Positions 1-8,340 of a DNA stretch of 45,947 nt are shown here, piece after piece (position 1 is the stretch's first letter; each line of letters opens with the position of its first letter). Location: positions 1 to 45,947 of the forward strand of contig JAJDBK010000021.1 of the NCBI GenBank assembly GCA_029261405.1, written 5' to 3'. The notes under the pieces were generated by a model, which saw only the letters and a program-made list of their open reading frames with translations, made no database searches and was not told the DNA's origin. This DNA is from Nitrospinaceae bacterium (GTDB lineage Bacteria; Nitrospinota_A; UBA7883; JAJDBK01). The translations under genes and the position numbers were made by a program.

Positions 1-138
1 GATACCTGCGCTACCTTTTTGAACACCTGCCTCACGCAAAATCTGAGGAAGATTACAAGGCTCTCCTACCACCATCTATCAACCAAAAGAAGCTCGATTA
101 TACCCCTGTTTGAAGGGTGAGGTTGACTCGACGCTTAC
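1..138 (+). mobile_element. Right end of an IS66-family insertion sequence
   Basis: The first 113 bases encode the C-terminus of an IS66-type transposase. About 25 bases after its stop, the sequence ends in GACTCGACGCTTAC at 125-138. Its reverse complement begins GTAAGCGTCGAG, which matches the GTAAGCG-type terminal inverted repeat of the IS66 family. The element therefore probably ends at base 138, and bases 139-146 would be one copy of the 8-bp target duplication. The left end lies outside the window, so the duplication cannot be checked here. Confidence 0.75.
3..113 (+). CDS. IS66 family transposase, C-terminal fragment (cut by window edge)
   Basis: The frame opening at base 3 is uninterrupted to the TGA at 111-113 and gives 36 residues. 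They begin YLRYLFEHLPHAKSEEDY and are followed by a short LLPPSIN stretch. This is the typical C-terminal tail of the large IS66 transposase (TnpC), whose usual ending contains a LP-A-T-ED-E-LLPW pattern. The rest of the gene is upstream of the window, so whether it is intact is unknown. It lies next to the 3' end of the minus-strand glycan operon, reads towards it and has inserted downstream of it. Confidence 0.75.
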   Translation, partial: YLRYLFEHLPHAKSEEDYKALLPPSINQKKLDYTPV

Positions 139-244
139 GATACAAATTCATAAGAAGATTAAGATGAAAAGTAAGGAAAATAAGTGGAGCCAGCAGATGA
201 AATCCTGCGACGGAAACCCCTATCTGCACAATGGGCAATTTTAT

Positions 245-448
245 CTATCTATCAGGCAAGAAAAGATCGAGATGAGTGGTCGATGCCACAGCGGCGATCA
301 TGAATAGCATGATAGGAACGAACGCCACCACCAGGTTGCGGGTCTGGCCACCCGATGTGTCCAGATGTTTCTTCATCTCATCGGCTGTGGGTTCCGTCGG
401 TATAATCAGCGCCGCAGTTATTTCCCCCCAGGTTGACGATTCCACCAT
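245..448 (-). CDS. Small single-pass membrane protein, hypothetical
   Basis: A 67-residue ORF. Its ATG (448-446) overlaps the TAA of the upstream glycosyltransferase as TAATG, an arrangement typical of translational re-initiation. The product has a polar N-terminal half containing IIPTEPTADEMKKHL, then one hydrophobic segment at about residues 41-58, then a short polar tail ending LFLPDR. I do not recognise a family. No strong ribosome-binding site is visible, so coupling to the upstream gene would be needed. It would be the last gene of the long minus-strand operon. It could be a chance ORF, but the stop/start overlap and the membrane segment argue for a real gene. Confidence 0.4.
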   Translation of the reverse strand: MVESSTWGEITAALIIPTEPTADEMKKHLDTSGGQTRNLVVAFVPIMLFMIAAVASTTHLDLFLPDR

Positions 449-1425
449 TATACGCGATGTGACCGCGCCACAGCGAAGTATAGTACCCCGGATCCTATCA
501 CCAGAGCGCGTAGCGCCAGAAAAAACGGAGAGAGCAGACCAATGGTAAAATCGCGTTTTATAGCAAACAGCGCGAAAGGGACCGAAAAGAAGAGGAAGGC
601 ACAAAACGATAATAACGCCAACAGAAATAGTGGCGGGAAAACGATTCCGGTCATCATCAACGCCATCGCCCCGAAGAGGGTCGCCACCTGCGCTTTTAGG
701 GTCTGCGGTGTATAGGTGTCTTTCACCATTTTTTCCGGGTACTTTTTGTAGACCACCATGCGCCAGTATCCCCGCCAGAATTTTACTGAAGCGTATCGCG
801 CGACACTGTCGGGATGTCCCAGGTGTTTGACCTTCGCCAATGGATTGAAGACCAGCCTGTGACCAGCGGCGGCCAGCCGGTATGAAAGGTCGGTGTCTTC
901 ATTGTTGGCTACCGGAAAAGATTCGTCAAAGCCACCTGCTTCGATAAAAATATCGCGCCTGAAAGTGGCTGAGTAGGTATCGATCATGTCGATGGTCTCG
1001 GCCCGTTTCAGTAGCTCGAACCGCTCTTCGAACTCAACCTGACAGAACCTTGCTGTCAGGGAGTTTTGCAAAGTCCCGCTATAGACACCCTTGGCGGCGG
1101 AGACCCTCGCATCAGCAAGAAAAGGCGCAACGCTCTTCTCCACCCAGTCGGGCGCCGGAACGCAATCCGCGTCGGTAAAAAGAATGACGCCCCCGGTCGC
1201 CTCATTCGCCCCACGGTTTCTCGCCGAAGCGGGACCGGCGTTCTCCTGCCAGATATATCGCACCGGGTAAGACTTTATTATCGCGTCGCTCCCGTCGGTT
1301 GAGCCATCGTCCACAACTATAATCTCATAATCGTCAGTCGCAAACGTCTGGTCAATCAACGCTGTGAGACAGCGGGCGATACTGCCTTCGGAGTTGTATG
1401 CCGGAATGACTACGCTTGCTTTCAC
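448..1425 (-). CDS. Family 2 glycosyltransferase with C-terminal membrane segments
   Basis: 325 residues, GTG start. The N-terminal GT-A fold opens with SVVIPAYNSEGSI. It contains the nucleotide-sugar motif VVDDGSTDGS (about residues 37-46) and the metal-binding TDADC (about 84-88), then an acceptor-region ED motif in NNEDTDLSYRL. The last 80 residues are strongly hydrophobic, with two or three membrane spans, so the enzyme should be anchored in the inner membrane and face the cytoplasm. This layout is common in glycosyltransferases that build lipid-linked glycans. It starts 5 bases after the upstream radical SAM gene, so the two are surely co-transcribed. The donor sugar and acceptor cannot be deduced from the sequence. 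Confidence 0.88.
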   Translation of the reverse strand: MKASVVIPAYNSEGSIARCLTALIDQTFATDDYEIIVVDDGSTDGSDAIIKSYPVRYIWQENAGPASARNRGANEATGGVILFTDADCVPAPDWVEKSVAPFLADARVSAAKGVYSGTLQNSLTARFCQVEFEERFELLKRAETIDMIDTYSATFRRDIFIEAGGFDESFPVANNEDTDLSYRLAAAGHRLVFNPLAKVKHLGHPDSVARYASVKFWRGYWRMVVYKKYPEKMVKDTYTPQTLKAQVATLFGAMALMMTGIVFPPLFLLALLSFCAFLFFSVPFALFAIKRDFTIGLLSPFFLALRALVIGSGVLYFAVARSHRV

Positions 1426-1430
1426 GTTTA

Positions 1431-2906
1431 TCAGCAGTTCTTTTCGGGAATGTCGGACCCTCGAAAAATATACTTTATAAAAGTCTGGGCGGAACGAAAG
1501 TTTCGTTTTATTTCCGCAGGGTTGGTCAGAGTCTGCGCAACTTTGTAGGCGATGTAGCCGGGGCGAAGATAAAACCTTCTACGGGCGTGATCGCAAAAAC
1601 TTACCAGCTCATCCGGGGTCAGTTCGTCAGATTTTATTACCGTGTTGTGAAGCCCGCCGGGAGTTATCCATTTGGAAAAATCATCAGTCGTCAACAGGCC
1701 TCGCTCCTTGTACCAATCGTACGCCTCGGTGCCGGGATAGACCATTATTGGATAGAACTGGGCGGTATCAGGATTGAGCCGTAGGGCAAGGTCCAGCGTC
1801 TGGTTCATAGTCTCCTTTGTCTCACCCGGCAGACCGACCATGAAACAACCGTGGACCAGCAATCCCGCTTTTTTTGCGTCAGCCATGAAGCGGCTCATCT
1901 TTTCGATCTTGTTCTTCTTTTTGATATTGTCGAGAAGCTGTTGGTTGCCACTCTCGAACCCGACGCACATCAGCCGGAACCCGGCTTGTTTCATCACCGT
2001 CATGGTATCCAGGTCGAGATCTGCGCGAGCGTTGACTGTGCCGGAGATTTTTATGTCCCTGCGGATTATCTCCTCGGCGATTTCGACGCATCGTTTCCGG
2101 TTGATAGTAAAAGTGTCATCCTCGAAGAAGATGGTCTTCGCTTCTGGAAACTCCGAAACTATATATTCGATCTCATCCACCACGTTTGCAACACTTCTCA
2201 CGCGCATCGTGTGATCGGTCAGCGTCTGCGGATAGACACAGAAGGTACATGGATATGGGCATCCCCTGCTTGTGGTTATGGTAACCATAGGCGGTAGGGC
2301 GTTGGCGTTGAAGTAGCGGTCTATATTCAGAAACCTTTTATATATACGACTCACGAAAGGGATAGCGTCGAGGTCCTTGATAAATTCACGCCTGCCGGTG
2401 TTTACAATTTTGCCACCGATTTTAGTAACGATACCCGGAACGCCAGATATATCATTTCCCGATTCAATCGCTGCCGCGACATCGGTAACTGTATAGTCAT
2501 ATTCACTGACCGCCGCAGCGTCGATGGATTGATCGAGGGTAAGAGACTCTTCAGGTAAAGCGGTGACATGGGTTCCGACCATCATGATAAACAGATCGGG
2601 CAATTCTGATTTGAGTCGGGCGCATACCTTCGCATCGTTATATATCGATGGAGTACTAGAATCGACCACCACCATACGCGGTCCGAACGCCTTGATCCTT
2701 TCGACTACAGCGTCAAGGTCCAGATCGTCCGCCGGCGCGTCGATGAGATCGACCCCATAACCATTATCGTCGGCCACGGCGGTGGCGTAGGCTAACCACA
2801 TGGGGTAATAGAGCGTCCCGCTTTTTGTAACCGCCGGACTACGTTGCGGTCGTGAGAAATCCTTCATAAAGGGAGGGTTCAAGAAGGTGATATTGAGTCG
2901 GGGCAT
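1431..2906 (-). CDS. B12-binding-type radical SAM protein (BchE/HpnJ-like architecture)
   Basis: 491 residues. Residues 1-150 form a Rossmann-like cobalamin-binding-type domain, including VGTHVTALPEE near 110-120. The classical DxHxxG cobalamin ligand motif is not evident. The radical SAM cluster motif is CPYPCTFC, with Cys216, Cys220 and Cys223 binding the 4Fe-4S cluster. It is followed by a GFESGNQ-type SAM-binding strand near 320 and MVGLPGET. A C-terminal helical region follows. Family members methylate or rearrange unactivated carbons in lipids, pigments and antibiotics. Its ATG directly follows the TAG of the DUF362 gene, with AGGA about 9 bases upstream. The substrate is unknown; an operon-linked lipid or sugar is my inference. 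Confidence 0.9.
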   Translation of the reverse strand: MPRLNITFLNPPFMKDFSRPQRSPAVTKSGTLYYPMWLAYATAVADDNGYGVDLIDAPADDLDLDAVVERIKAFGPRMVVVDSSTPSIYNDAKVCARLKSELPDLFIMMVGTHVTALPEESLTLDQSIDAAAVSEYDYTVTDVAAAIESGNDISGVPGIVTKIGGKIVNTGRREFIKDLDAIPFVSRIYKRFLNIDRYFNANALPPMVTITTSRGCPYPCTFCVYPQTLTDHTMRVRSVANVVDEIEYIVSEFPEAKTIFFEDDTFTINRKRCVEIAEEIIRRDIKISGTVNARADLDLDTMTVMKQAGFRLMCVGFESGNQQLLDNIKKKNKIEKMSRFMADAKKAGLLVHGCFMVGLPGETKETMNQTLDLALRLNPDTAQFYPIMVYPGTEAYDWYKERGLLTTDDFSKWITPGGLHNTVIKSDELTPDELVSFCDHARRRFYLRPGYIAYKVAQTLTNPAEIKRNFRSAQTFIKYIFRGSDIPEKNC

Positions 2907-4148
2907 CTATACAATCCTTTTTACTACGTCGTCGTATTGGCGCAACTGCTCGTCTAAAAATCCCCGAACGCCGTGGAACTCTACAGCGTCGTAAGGGCAG
3001 ACACAATAACAGTAGAGACAGTCGATACAGTTTTTGTCGTTTTCGTTCAGACCCTCCGGGAGTTTCACACCCGTGGGGCAATATTCGATACATGGTTTTC
3101 TTTCGCAGGTTTCACACTTTTTCAAGTCTACGCTTAACTTATCGAGCCGCATCTCCTCATCGATAAATACATCCTGTCGCAAACCTGTAGCGTAGAGAAG
3201 GGCGCCTATCAGCTTTGTGTTGCAGACCATGTTAAAGAAGGCGGTATTCCTTACGGCCAGAAAATACTTCTGTCGTTTCGGGGAGTGGATGAATGTCGCC
3301 AACGGACCGGCTACTGGTGGCGCGAAATGGAACTTTTCGTCGAAGTTATAAGCATCGGCGAACGCTGTCATATCTTCAGTGACGAGACCTTGTCGCTTCG
3401 CTTCCAGCAGCGTCCTGAATTCAGCTTCGTCAAAACCGGCAAATCGCGCCATCATAAGATCGATGAGGTATGGGCTGTCGCCAATGAATACTCTGCCGGT
3501 TTTAAGGGGAGTTCCCCTGGTGGGGCCGAGACCTTCCATCGCAATGACGCCGTCCACTATATGAATATCAGGTTTCACCACCTTGTTGATGTTCAGGATG
3601 TTGGCGGCGAGTTTCAGGTGTGTCTTTTTTTTATTTTCCTGACCCACGAGGGTACCCATCAGGTTCTTCAGACAGACACTCATGCCGATCTCGAAATGGG
3701 TTTTTAACTTCGGCATGTTTATCAGGAAGTCGGAGTCGATGACATCCTTGGCAACACTTGCTGTAACACCATCCTCAAAAGTTATCGGGAATTTTTCAGA
3801 TTGGTTAAGGTCTTTTACCACCGCGCCGTAATGTTTAGCCAACTGATCGAACCTGAGTCGGGAGATGACGTCTATTTTGTTCCGGTAATAACCGCTGTTG
3901 GTCCCTTCGGCGACTGTTATATCGGTGTAATCATTATCCTTTAGATACTCCAGAACAGCCGCCACCAGACGCAGGTCTGTGGTGTTGCCGGTGAGCGCGT
4001 TCATGTTGGCGTTCATATTCGGCTTGATCACCACCTTTACATTTTTGTCGGAAGGGAAGAGGTCGCCATACTTTTCGTCGAGAGTGGTTTTTACGCCTGT
4101 TTTTATTTCGGTAACCGTCCCGGCTTTAATCGAATCAAATCGAATCAT
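2907..4148 (-). CDS. DUF362 protein with C-terminal 4Fe-4S ferredoxin domain
   Basis: 413 residues. The first 310 residues match the DUF362 pattern: KVVIKPNMN near 41-49, a conserved VAEGTNSG near 98-105, and LINMPKLKTH near 145-154 leading to CLKNLMG. The C-terminal 80 residues carry two cysteine clusters, CETCERKPCIEYCP and CIDCLYCYCVCP, arranged as a two-cluster ferredoxin. DUF362 has no agreed reaction; fused ferredoxins point to redox or electron transfer. Its start overlaps the GT9 stop by 4 bases (ATGA) and it abuts the next radical SAM gene, so it may supply electrons to the three radical SAM enzymes of this operon. That role is inference. Confidence 0.88.
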   Translation of the reverse strand: MIRFDSIKAGTVTEIKTGVKTTLDEKYGDLFPSDKNVKVVIKPNMNANMNALTGNTTDLRLVAAVLEYLKDNDYTDITVAEGTNSGYYRNKIDVISRLRFDQLAKHYGAVVKDLNQSEKFPITFEDGVTASVAKDVIDSDFLINMPKLKTHFEIGMSVCLKNLMGTLVGQENKKKTHLKLAANILNINKVVKPDIHIVDGVIAMEGLGPTRGTPLKTGRVFIGDSPYLIDLMMARFAGFDEAEFRTLLEAKRQGLVTEDMTAFADAYNFDEKFHFAPPVAGPLATFIHSPKRQKYFLAVRNTAFFNMVCNTKLIGALLYATGLRQDVFIDEEMRLDKLSVDLKKCETCERKPCIEYCPTGVKLPEGLNENDKNCIDCLYCYCVCPYDAVEFHGVRGFLDEQLRQYDDVVKRIV

Positions 4149-5290
4149 GGCTCCGACTTCTCAAGCAGATCAAGAACAGTATTGTAAACTTCTTCCATTG
4201 TAATATCCTCCATACACGCTTGTAGCCTTTCGTGCGAGCAAGAGCTTTCATCGCAGGCGGATCGGCACTCAAAATCTTTTTCAATAACTTTCGACCCGGT
4301 TCCGTAAGGGGCCGTCTCGACACTTTTGGACGGACCGAAAAGGGCCGCAACCGGCGTTCCCATGGCGCGGGCTATATGCATCGGCGCAGAGTCGTTGCAG
4401 ACCAGCAGGGACGATTTCCCAAGAACCAGAGCCAGTTCCCGCAGATTTACCCTGCCAGTAAGGTTTACGCACTCAAACCCAAGGTCGGCCACTATCTCGT
4501 CCGTCACTTCTTTTTCGGAACCATGCCCAAGCAGGGCCAAGGTAACTTTAGTCTCCTCATATATTTTATTACATAACCGGGCGTAGCGCCCAACATGCCA
4601 CATCTTCAGCTTTAATCGGGAACCGGGATGCACACAGATAAATTTTTCCGTAATGCGGTTTTCCGCTAGCAGTTTATCGACGCCATCAATTTCATTTTTT
4701 GTGAATTCCAGGGGAAACTCCGGCTCACCAATATCGCATCCGATATGCCTTGCGATATCGAGATGATATTCGACTTTATGTTTCAGTTTTTCGTAAGGAA
4801 CGACATCTGTAAGCAGGTACGCTCCGCCGCCAACAGCGTAAGAAACTTTATGTTTCGCTTTGACCGGCAATAAAAGTCCCATGATCTCCCGGATATCAGC
4901 TCTCGCTTCGATAACGAGATCGAATTTTTCTTTTCTTATGCGCCGTAAATAATCTATGTAATCCGATTTCGGAGATGGGTGAAACCAGAACGGGTCGTAG
5001 GTGATTACTCTATCCACATACCGGTTGTTCTCGAAAAGGGGCGCCGCGCTTTTGGTGGTAAGGAACGTTATCGACGAATTCGGGAATCGTTCTTTTAACG
5101 GTTTTAACATCGGCAGGGTCATCACCACATCACCAATATAAACAGTGCGGATTAGCAGGATGCTTTTGACCGATTCAGGCTGTATCGGTCCGGTTCTTTT
5201 TAATATGCAGGCCGGATAGAAAAGAACCTTGCCGATGGTGTCTGCAATTTTTGTTGCGAGCAGTTTTTTTTTATTTACGATCTTGTACAA
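4145..5290 (-). CDS. Glycosyltransferase family 9 (heptosyltransferase-like)
   Basis: 381 residues, TTG start with GGTGA a few bases upstream; no ATG is available before the conserved core. The core begins ILLIRTVYIGDVVMTLPML, the classic GT9 opening in which a residue of the GD motif acts on the acceptor. The C-terminal domain has the HPGSRLKLKMW donor-site motif and CNDSAPMHIARAMGTPVAALFGPS, which binds ADP-heptose in WaaC/WaaF. GT9 enzymes add heptose or other sugars to lipid A core. It overlaps the alpha/beta hydrolase by 16 bases. Whether it acts on LPS core or on the special glycan of this locus is not determinable here. Confidence 0.9.
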   Translation of the reverse strand: MYKIVNKKKLLATKIADTIGKVLFYPACILKRTGPIQPESVKSILLIRTVYIGDVVMTLPMLKPLKERFPNSSITFLTTKSAAPLFENNRYVDRVITYDPFWFHPSPKSDYIDYLRRIRKEKFDLVIEARADIREIMGLLLPVKAKHKVSYAVGGGAYLLTDVVPYEKLKHKVEYHLDIARHIGCDIGEPEFPLEFTKNEIDGVDKLLAENRITEKFICVHPGSRLKLKMWHVGRYARLCNKIYEETKVTLALLGHGSEKEVTDEIVADLGFECVNLTGRVNLRELALVLGKSSLLVCNDSAPMHIARAMGTPVAALFGPSKSVETAPYGTGSKVIEKDFECRSACDESSCSHERLQACMEDITMEEVYNTVLDLLEKSEP

Positions 5291-6150
5291 GGATCACCAG
5301 CGCATTTGAGAAAATGTTTTAGTATCGTAGCCTTGTTGTCGTCTCCCGGAGAAATCCAGTGGTATTCGTCGATTTTGCTCTCATCGAAAAGCATATCTGA
5401 TTTGTTGTCGTTTAATTGCGTGCAGGAGGCTTTGCCTTTGGTGGCCAGGTTCACAAGTTCGATAGCGTGTCCGACGAATCGCCCCTGCACATGATCCTCC
5501 ACTCCCTGATACCTGTAGTAGGCGCACTTTATATCGCCGATGGAACCTGTCGGCTCCCGCTCGCTCCAGAATGTTTCATCGCTACAGGGGTGTTCGGTGA
5601 AGGGTGGGTGGGTATCGTTCCTCGTAATCACAAACCTGTTTGACGGGCCTTCCCAATCGAAGAGGTATGTTAGATCGTCCGAACAGTAGCTGGCCAGAAA
5701 TCCCACAGCGATAGTCACTCCGATGGAGAAAGAAAAAAGCCCGATTTTCTTTTCGTCCACCTCCTCCCGTTCGGAAAAGAAACGGACAACATCGGCAAGC
5801 TCCTGTTGGTGAATGGCGCCACACCGGTTTTCAACTCCATCGCTACCGCCCCTGCCGGAAGGATCGTATGTCATAACGGCAAAACCCATCCCCGCAACTT
5901 CCGGCGCGGTCAGTTCACCACGTTTGTCGTATCGGGTTCCTTCCGTTATTCCGCCAGGAATAAAGATGACTCCCGGTAATGGTGATGTGTCAATACCGTT
6001 AGTGGGCGTTGTCAGATGGGCTTTTAGTCTGTCGCCGTTAAACGAAGTTACGCTAAACTCCTCAGTTTTTACTTGCGCCAGTTTTTTGCCCAAAGTTTTT
6101 TCGGTGAAGTATTTGTTTCTCCGGAAAATAATCTGGTCGAGCGGTTTCAT
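5275..6150 (-). CDS. Alpha/beta hydrolase (S9/dienelactone hydrolase-like)
   Basis: 291 residues, ATG start overlapping the acyltransferase stop as ATGA. The order is beta-strand VIFIPGG near 61-67 (oxyanion region), YDPSGRGGS near 95-103, and the nucleophile elbow SFSIG (Ser142). A possible acid in LFDWEG and a late His complete the expected triad. The nucleophile elbow lacks the first Gly of GxSxG, having Ser instead. Similar hydrolases occur in exopolysaccharide and exosortase loci. No signal peptide is visible, so it is probably cytoplasmic. The substrate could be an acyl ester of the lipid or sugar being built; this is inference. Confidence 0.8.
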   Translation of the reverse strand: MKPLDQIIFRRNKYFTEKTLGKKLAQVKTEEFSVTSFNGDRLKAHLTTPTNGIDTSPLPGVIFIPGGITEGTRYDKRGELTAPEVAGMGFAVMTYDPSGRGGSDGVENRCGAIHQQELADVVRFFSEREEVDEKKIGLFSFSIGVTIAVGFLASYCSDDLTYLFDWEGPSNRFVITRNDTHPPFTEHPCSDETFWSEREPTGSIGDIKCAYYRYQGVEDHVQGRFVGHAIELVNLATKGKASCTQLNDNKSDMLFDESKIDEYHWISPGDDNKATILKHFLKCAGDPCTRS

Positions 6151-7067
6151 ACTTTTCCGGTGAGCTTGTCGAAACGATCAAGAAAATGCCACCAGGCGGG
6201 ATTTTGTTCGATCCGCGTTTCTAGCCTTTTAACAAATTTTTCTGTAACCCCTGGTATGGAGATTTTTTCAACGGCGCCGTCTGTTATCGGTGGTTCAATG
6301 ATGATGCGGTACAGTCTCTCTTTTCCCGGCGTTATGAACAGAGGTAGCAGTGGCGCTCCGGTCTTTCCAGAAAGAGTAGCGGGGCCGAGCGGGAACTTGT
6401 ACGGTTTTTCACAAAGAGGGATGGTGACGCTTTTTCCGATGACCTTATTTGTTCCGGCTCCGTCACCTGTAATCATTATCACACCATTATCTTTCAGCCA
6501 GGCGAAGACCGGGCGCAGAAACGATTCGGCGTTCACCACATCAGCGGGCATCATGTTTTCGTATCGAATCCGTTGTCGGAAAGCGACGTTTCTGCCAATC
6601 CAGCTTAACCCTTCGTCCGACGGGTATCCAACCTGCCGCATTTTGTACCCGATTCGCGCAAGAGCGACAAGGGGCAGATGGACCGGGCCGATATGGCCGT
6701 GAACAAGGATCGCGCCTCTCCCTTTGGCAAGAGCGAAATCGAGATGTTCAAGTCCTTTGATCTCTATAAACTTCTCAACTTCTTTGGCGTGAAAATTTGG
6801 AAAAATAAAGATCATTAATCTGTCTGTATAGTAGTTTCTGAAAAACTTTAGCGTGGCGGGTTGTGGATCGGGGCCGTTTCCGTTTATCAAGGCAATGTTT
6901 TGCGCCAGCCTCTTCCGGCCACCTTTTGACACGGCGTGATGTATATCGCCAAGATAACCGAGAGTCGAAATCGCCCATCCTACAGGTAATAAAAGGACAA
7001 ACCAGCGGAGCGGGTACCAGACAACAAGGCGCATGATATCGCGTAGAAAAGACTCTTTTGTCTTCAC
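6147..7067 (-). CDS. LpxL/HtrB-like acyltransferase with altered active site
   Basis: 306 residues, GTG start with AAAGG about 8 bases upstream; ATG at 7034 is a possible alternative. The N-terminal hydrophobic anchor (about residues 13-40), the KGRGAILVHGHIG strand and the later GDGAGT, PLCEKP and FITPGKERLYR segments match the lipid A late-acyltransferase family (LABLAT). The catalytic box HX4(D/E) reads HIGPVH here (His125 to His130), so the acidic partner is missing. It sits between the alpha/beta hydrolase and a radical SAM gene, with 4-base and 1-base junctions. It probably transfers, or once transferred, a fatty acyl chain onto a membrane lipid on the inner membrane's cytoplasmic face. 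Confidence 0.8.
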   Translation of the reverse strand: MKTKESFLRDIMRLVVWYPLRWFVLLLPVGWAISTLGYLGDIHHAVSKGGRKRLAQNIALINGNGPDPQPATLKFFRNYYTDRLMIFIFPNFHAKEVEKFIEIKGLEHLDFALAKGRGAILVHGHIGPVHLPLVALARIGYKMRQVGYPSDEGLSWIGRNVAFRQRIRYENMMPADVVNAESFLRPVFAWLKDNGVIMITGDGAGTNKVIGKSVTIPLCEKPYKFPLGPATLSGKTGAPLLPLFITPGKERLYRIIIEPPITDGAVEKISIPGVTEKFVKRLETRIEQNPAWWHFLDRFDKLTGKV

Positions 7068-7068
7068 C

Positions 7069-8340
7069 CTATTTACCTTTTAACGCCAGCAGAAGATTGA
7101 ACAGCTTTTCTATATATTTTGTTTTCCGGTTCGTATAATAGACAGGTTTCAAAAGATCGGCGCCTTCTTCGATCAAACCTTCATCAAGGGCGATCTTGTA
7201 CATCTTCGTGTGCGGTTCGACCCGGATAGAGTTAAACTCGAAATGAATTTCCCCCCCAAGCTCCCGTTTCGCTTTTACGCAAAAGATCATCATCGCCAGA
7301 AAATTCGATAAGGTCTGCGCGGGAGGGTTTTTGAAAAAGTTGTAGCTTATTTCTATCCCCTTAATCTCTTTTAAAATCGCATAGACCCGAAAGATATCTT
7401 CCCGCGTAAAATTCTTGCCGAGAGCTTTTAGTGTTTCATCTGAAAAACCATCGGGTGATAGCACGAAGTTATCACAACCGGCTTTCACCATGAGATCGGC
7501 GAACTCTCTTGTGAAACCTTTTTCATTAAACCATGCGGACCATTTGATTGTGACACCACGCTTTATAATCTCTTCGCAGACCGCCGTGGCGTGTTCTTTA
7601 GGAATATTAAAAACCGAATCGACGAAAGTGAAACGGTCAACTCCCCCTTCGATCAATGTTTCGATCTCATCCACCACTTTCGCCGGATCTTTTAACCTGT
7701 ATGTTTTGCCATTTAAAAATCCGTATATACAGTAGACACACTTTAACGCGCATCCACGTTTTGTTTCGATACCGATAGCGTCGCGGGTCTCCAGATATTT
7801 ATCAAGCGCAATGGCGCCACGCGCAGGGGGTGGTAACCGGTCAAGGTCAGGTGGTGTGCCAGGGCCGGTAAACAGTACGGCGCCCTCTTTCCGATAGTAG
7901 ACCGAAGGTATCGAGTCAGGCGAGTCGAGCGACTTTAAAAGTTTGCCCAGCGTGGTCTCCCCCTCCAGATAGAGTCCATAATCTATCCGTGGCTCTTCGG
8001 TCATTATCTGCTCGGCGTACATCGAAAAACCGGCGCCACCGACCGCTATCGGAGTAGACGAAACCTGCTTTACCGCCGTTATAAACTCAGCTAAAAACCT
8101 GTAATAATAGACAACTTTTCGTTTGTTGGTGGAGTCGATATTCCGCAGTGAAAACCCTACGAAGTCAGGCGCGAAACTTTCGATTATCTCCTTGAGTTCA
8201 TCAAGCGGATTTGCAGAAACGTTACTATCAAACACCTTAACCTCGTGATCGCCAAGACCACTTGCGACACACGCAAGACCTATGGGGTAGACTACAGGTT
8301 CGTTCCCGCCAAGGTAACACTGGACCAGAAGAACTTTCAT
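7069..8340 (-). CDS. B12-binding-type radical SAM protein
   Basis: 423 residues, ATG start overlapping the next upstream gene by 4 bases. The N-terminal 130 residues form a short cobalamin-binding-type domain with PIAVGGAGFS near 97-106 and GEGE-like LEGETT near 125-130. The cluster motif is CALKCVYC (Cys197, Cys201, Cys204), followed by FTFVDSVFN. The C-terminal part is shorter than in the other two radical SAM genes of the operon. It follows the neighbouring radical SAM gene directly and may act on the same intermediate. The reaction and substrate are unknown. A methylthiotransferase is unlikely because no TRAM domain is seen. Confidence 0.88.
   Translation of the reverse strand: MKVLLVQCYLGGNEPVVYPIGLACVASGLGDHEVKVFDSNVSANPLDELKEIIESFAPDFVGFSLRNIDSTNKRKVVYYYRFLAEFITAVKQVSSTPIAVGGAGFSMYAEQIMTEEPRIDYGLYLEGETTLGKLLKSLDSPDSIPSVYYRKEGAVLFTGPGTPPDLDRLPPPARGAIALDKYLETRDAIGIETKRGCALKCVYCIYGFLNGKTYRLKDPAKVVDEIETLIEGGVDRFTFVDSVFNIPKEHATAVCEEIIKRGVTIKWSAWFNEKGFTREFADLMVKAGCDNFVLSPDGFSDETLKALGKNFTREDIFRVYAILKEIKGIEISYNFFKNPPAQTLSNFLAMMIFCVKAKRELGGEIHFEFNSIRVEPHTKMYKIALDEGLIEEGADLLKPVYYTNRKTKYIEKLFNLLLALKGK

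Noticed and set aside
193-227. GCAGAT...ATCTGC as a terminator after the glycan operon
   Set aside because: Only six paired bases around a long loop and no T run follows on the minus strand.
110-307. Plus-strand ORF after the IS66 fragment
   Set aside because: It has no ribosome-binding site, crosses the IS end and overlaps the small minus-strand gene; no family is recognised.
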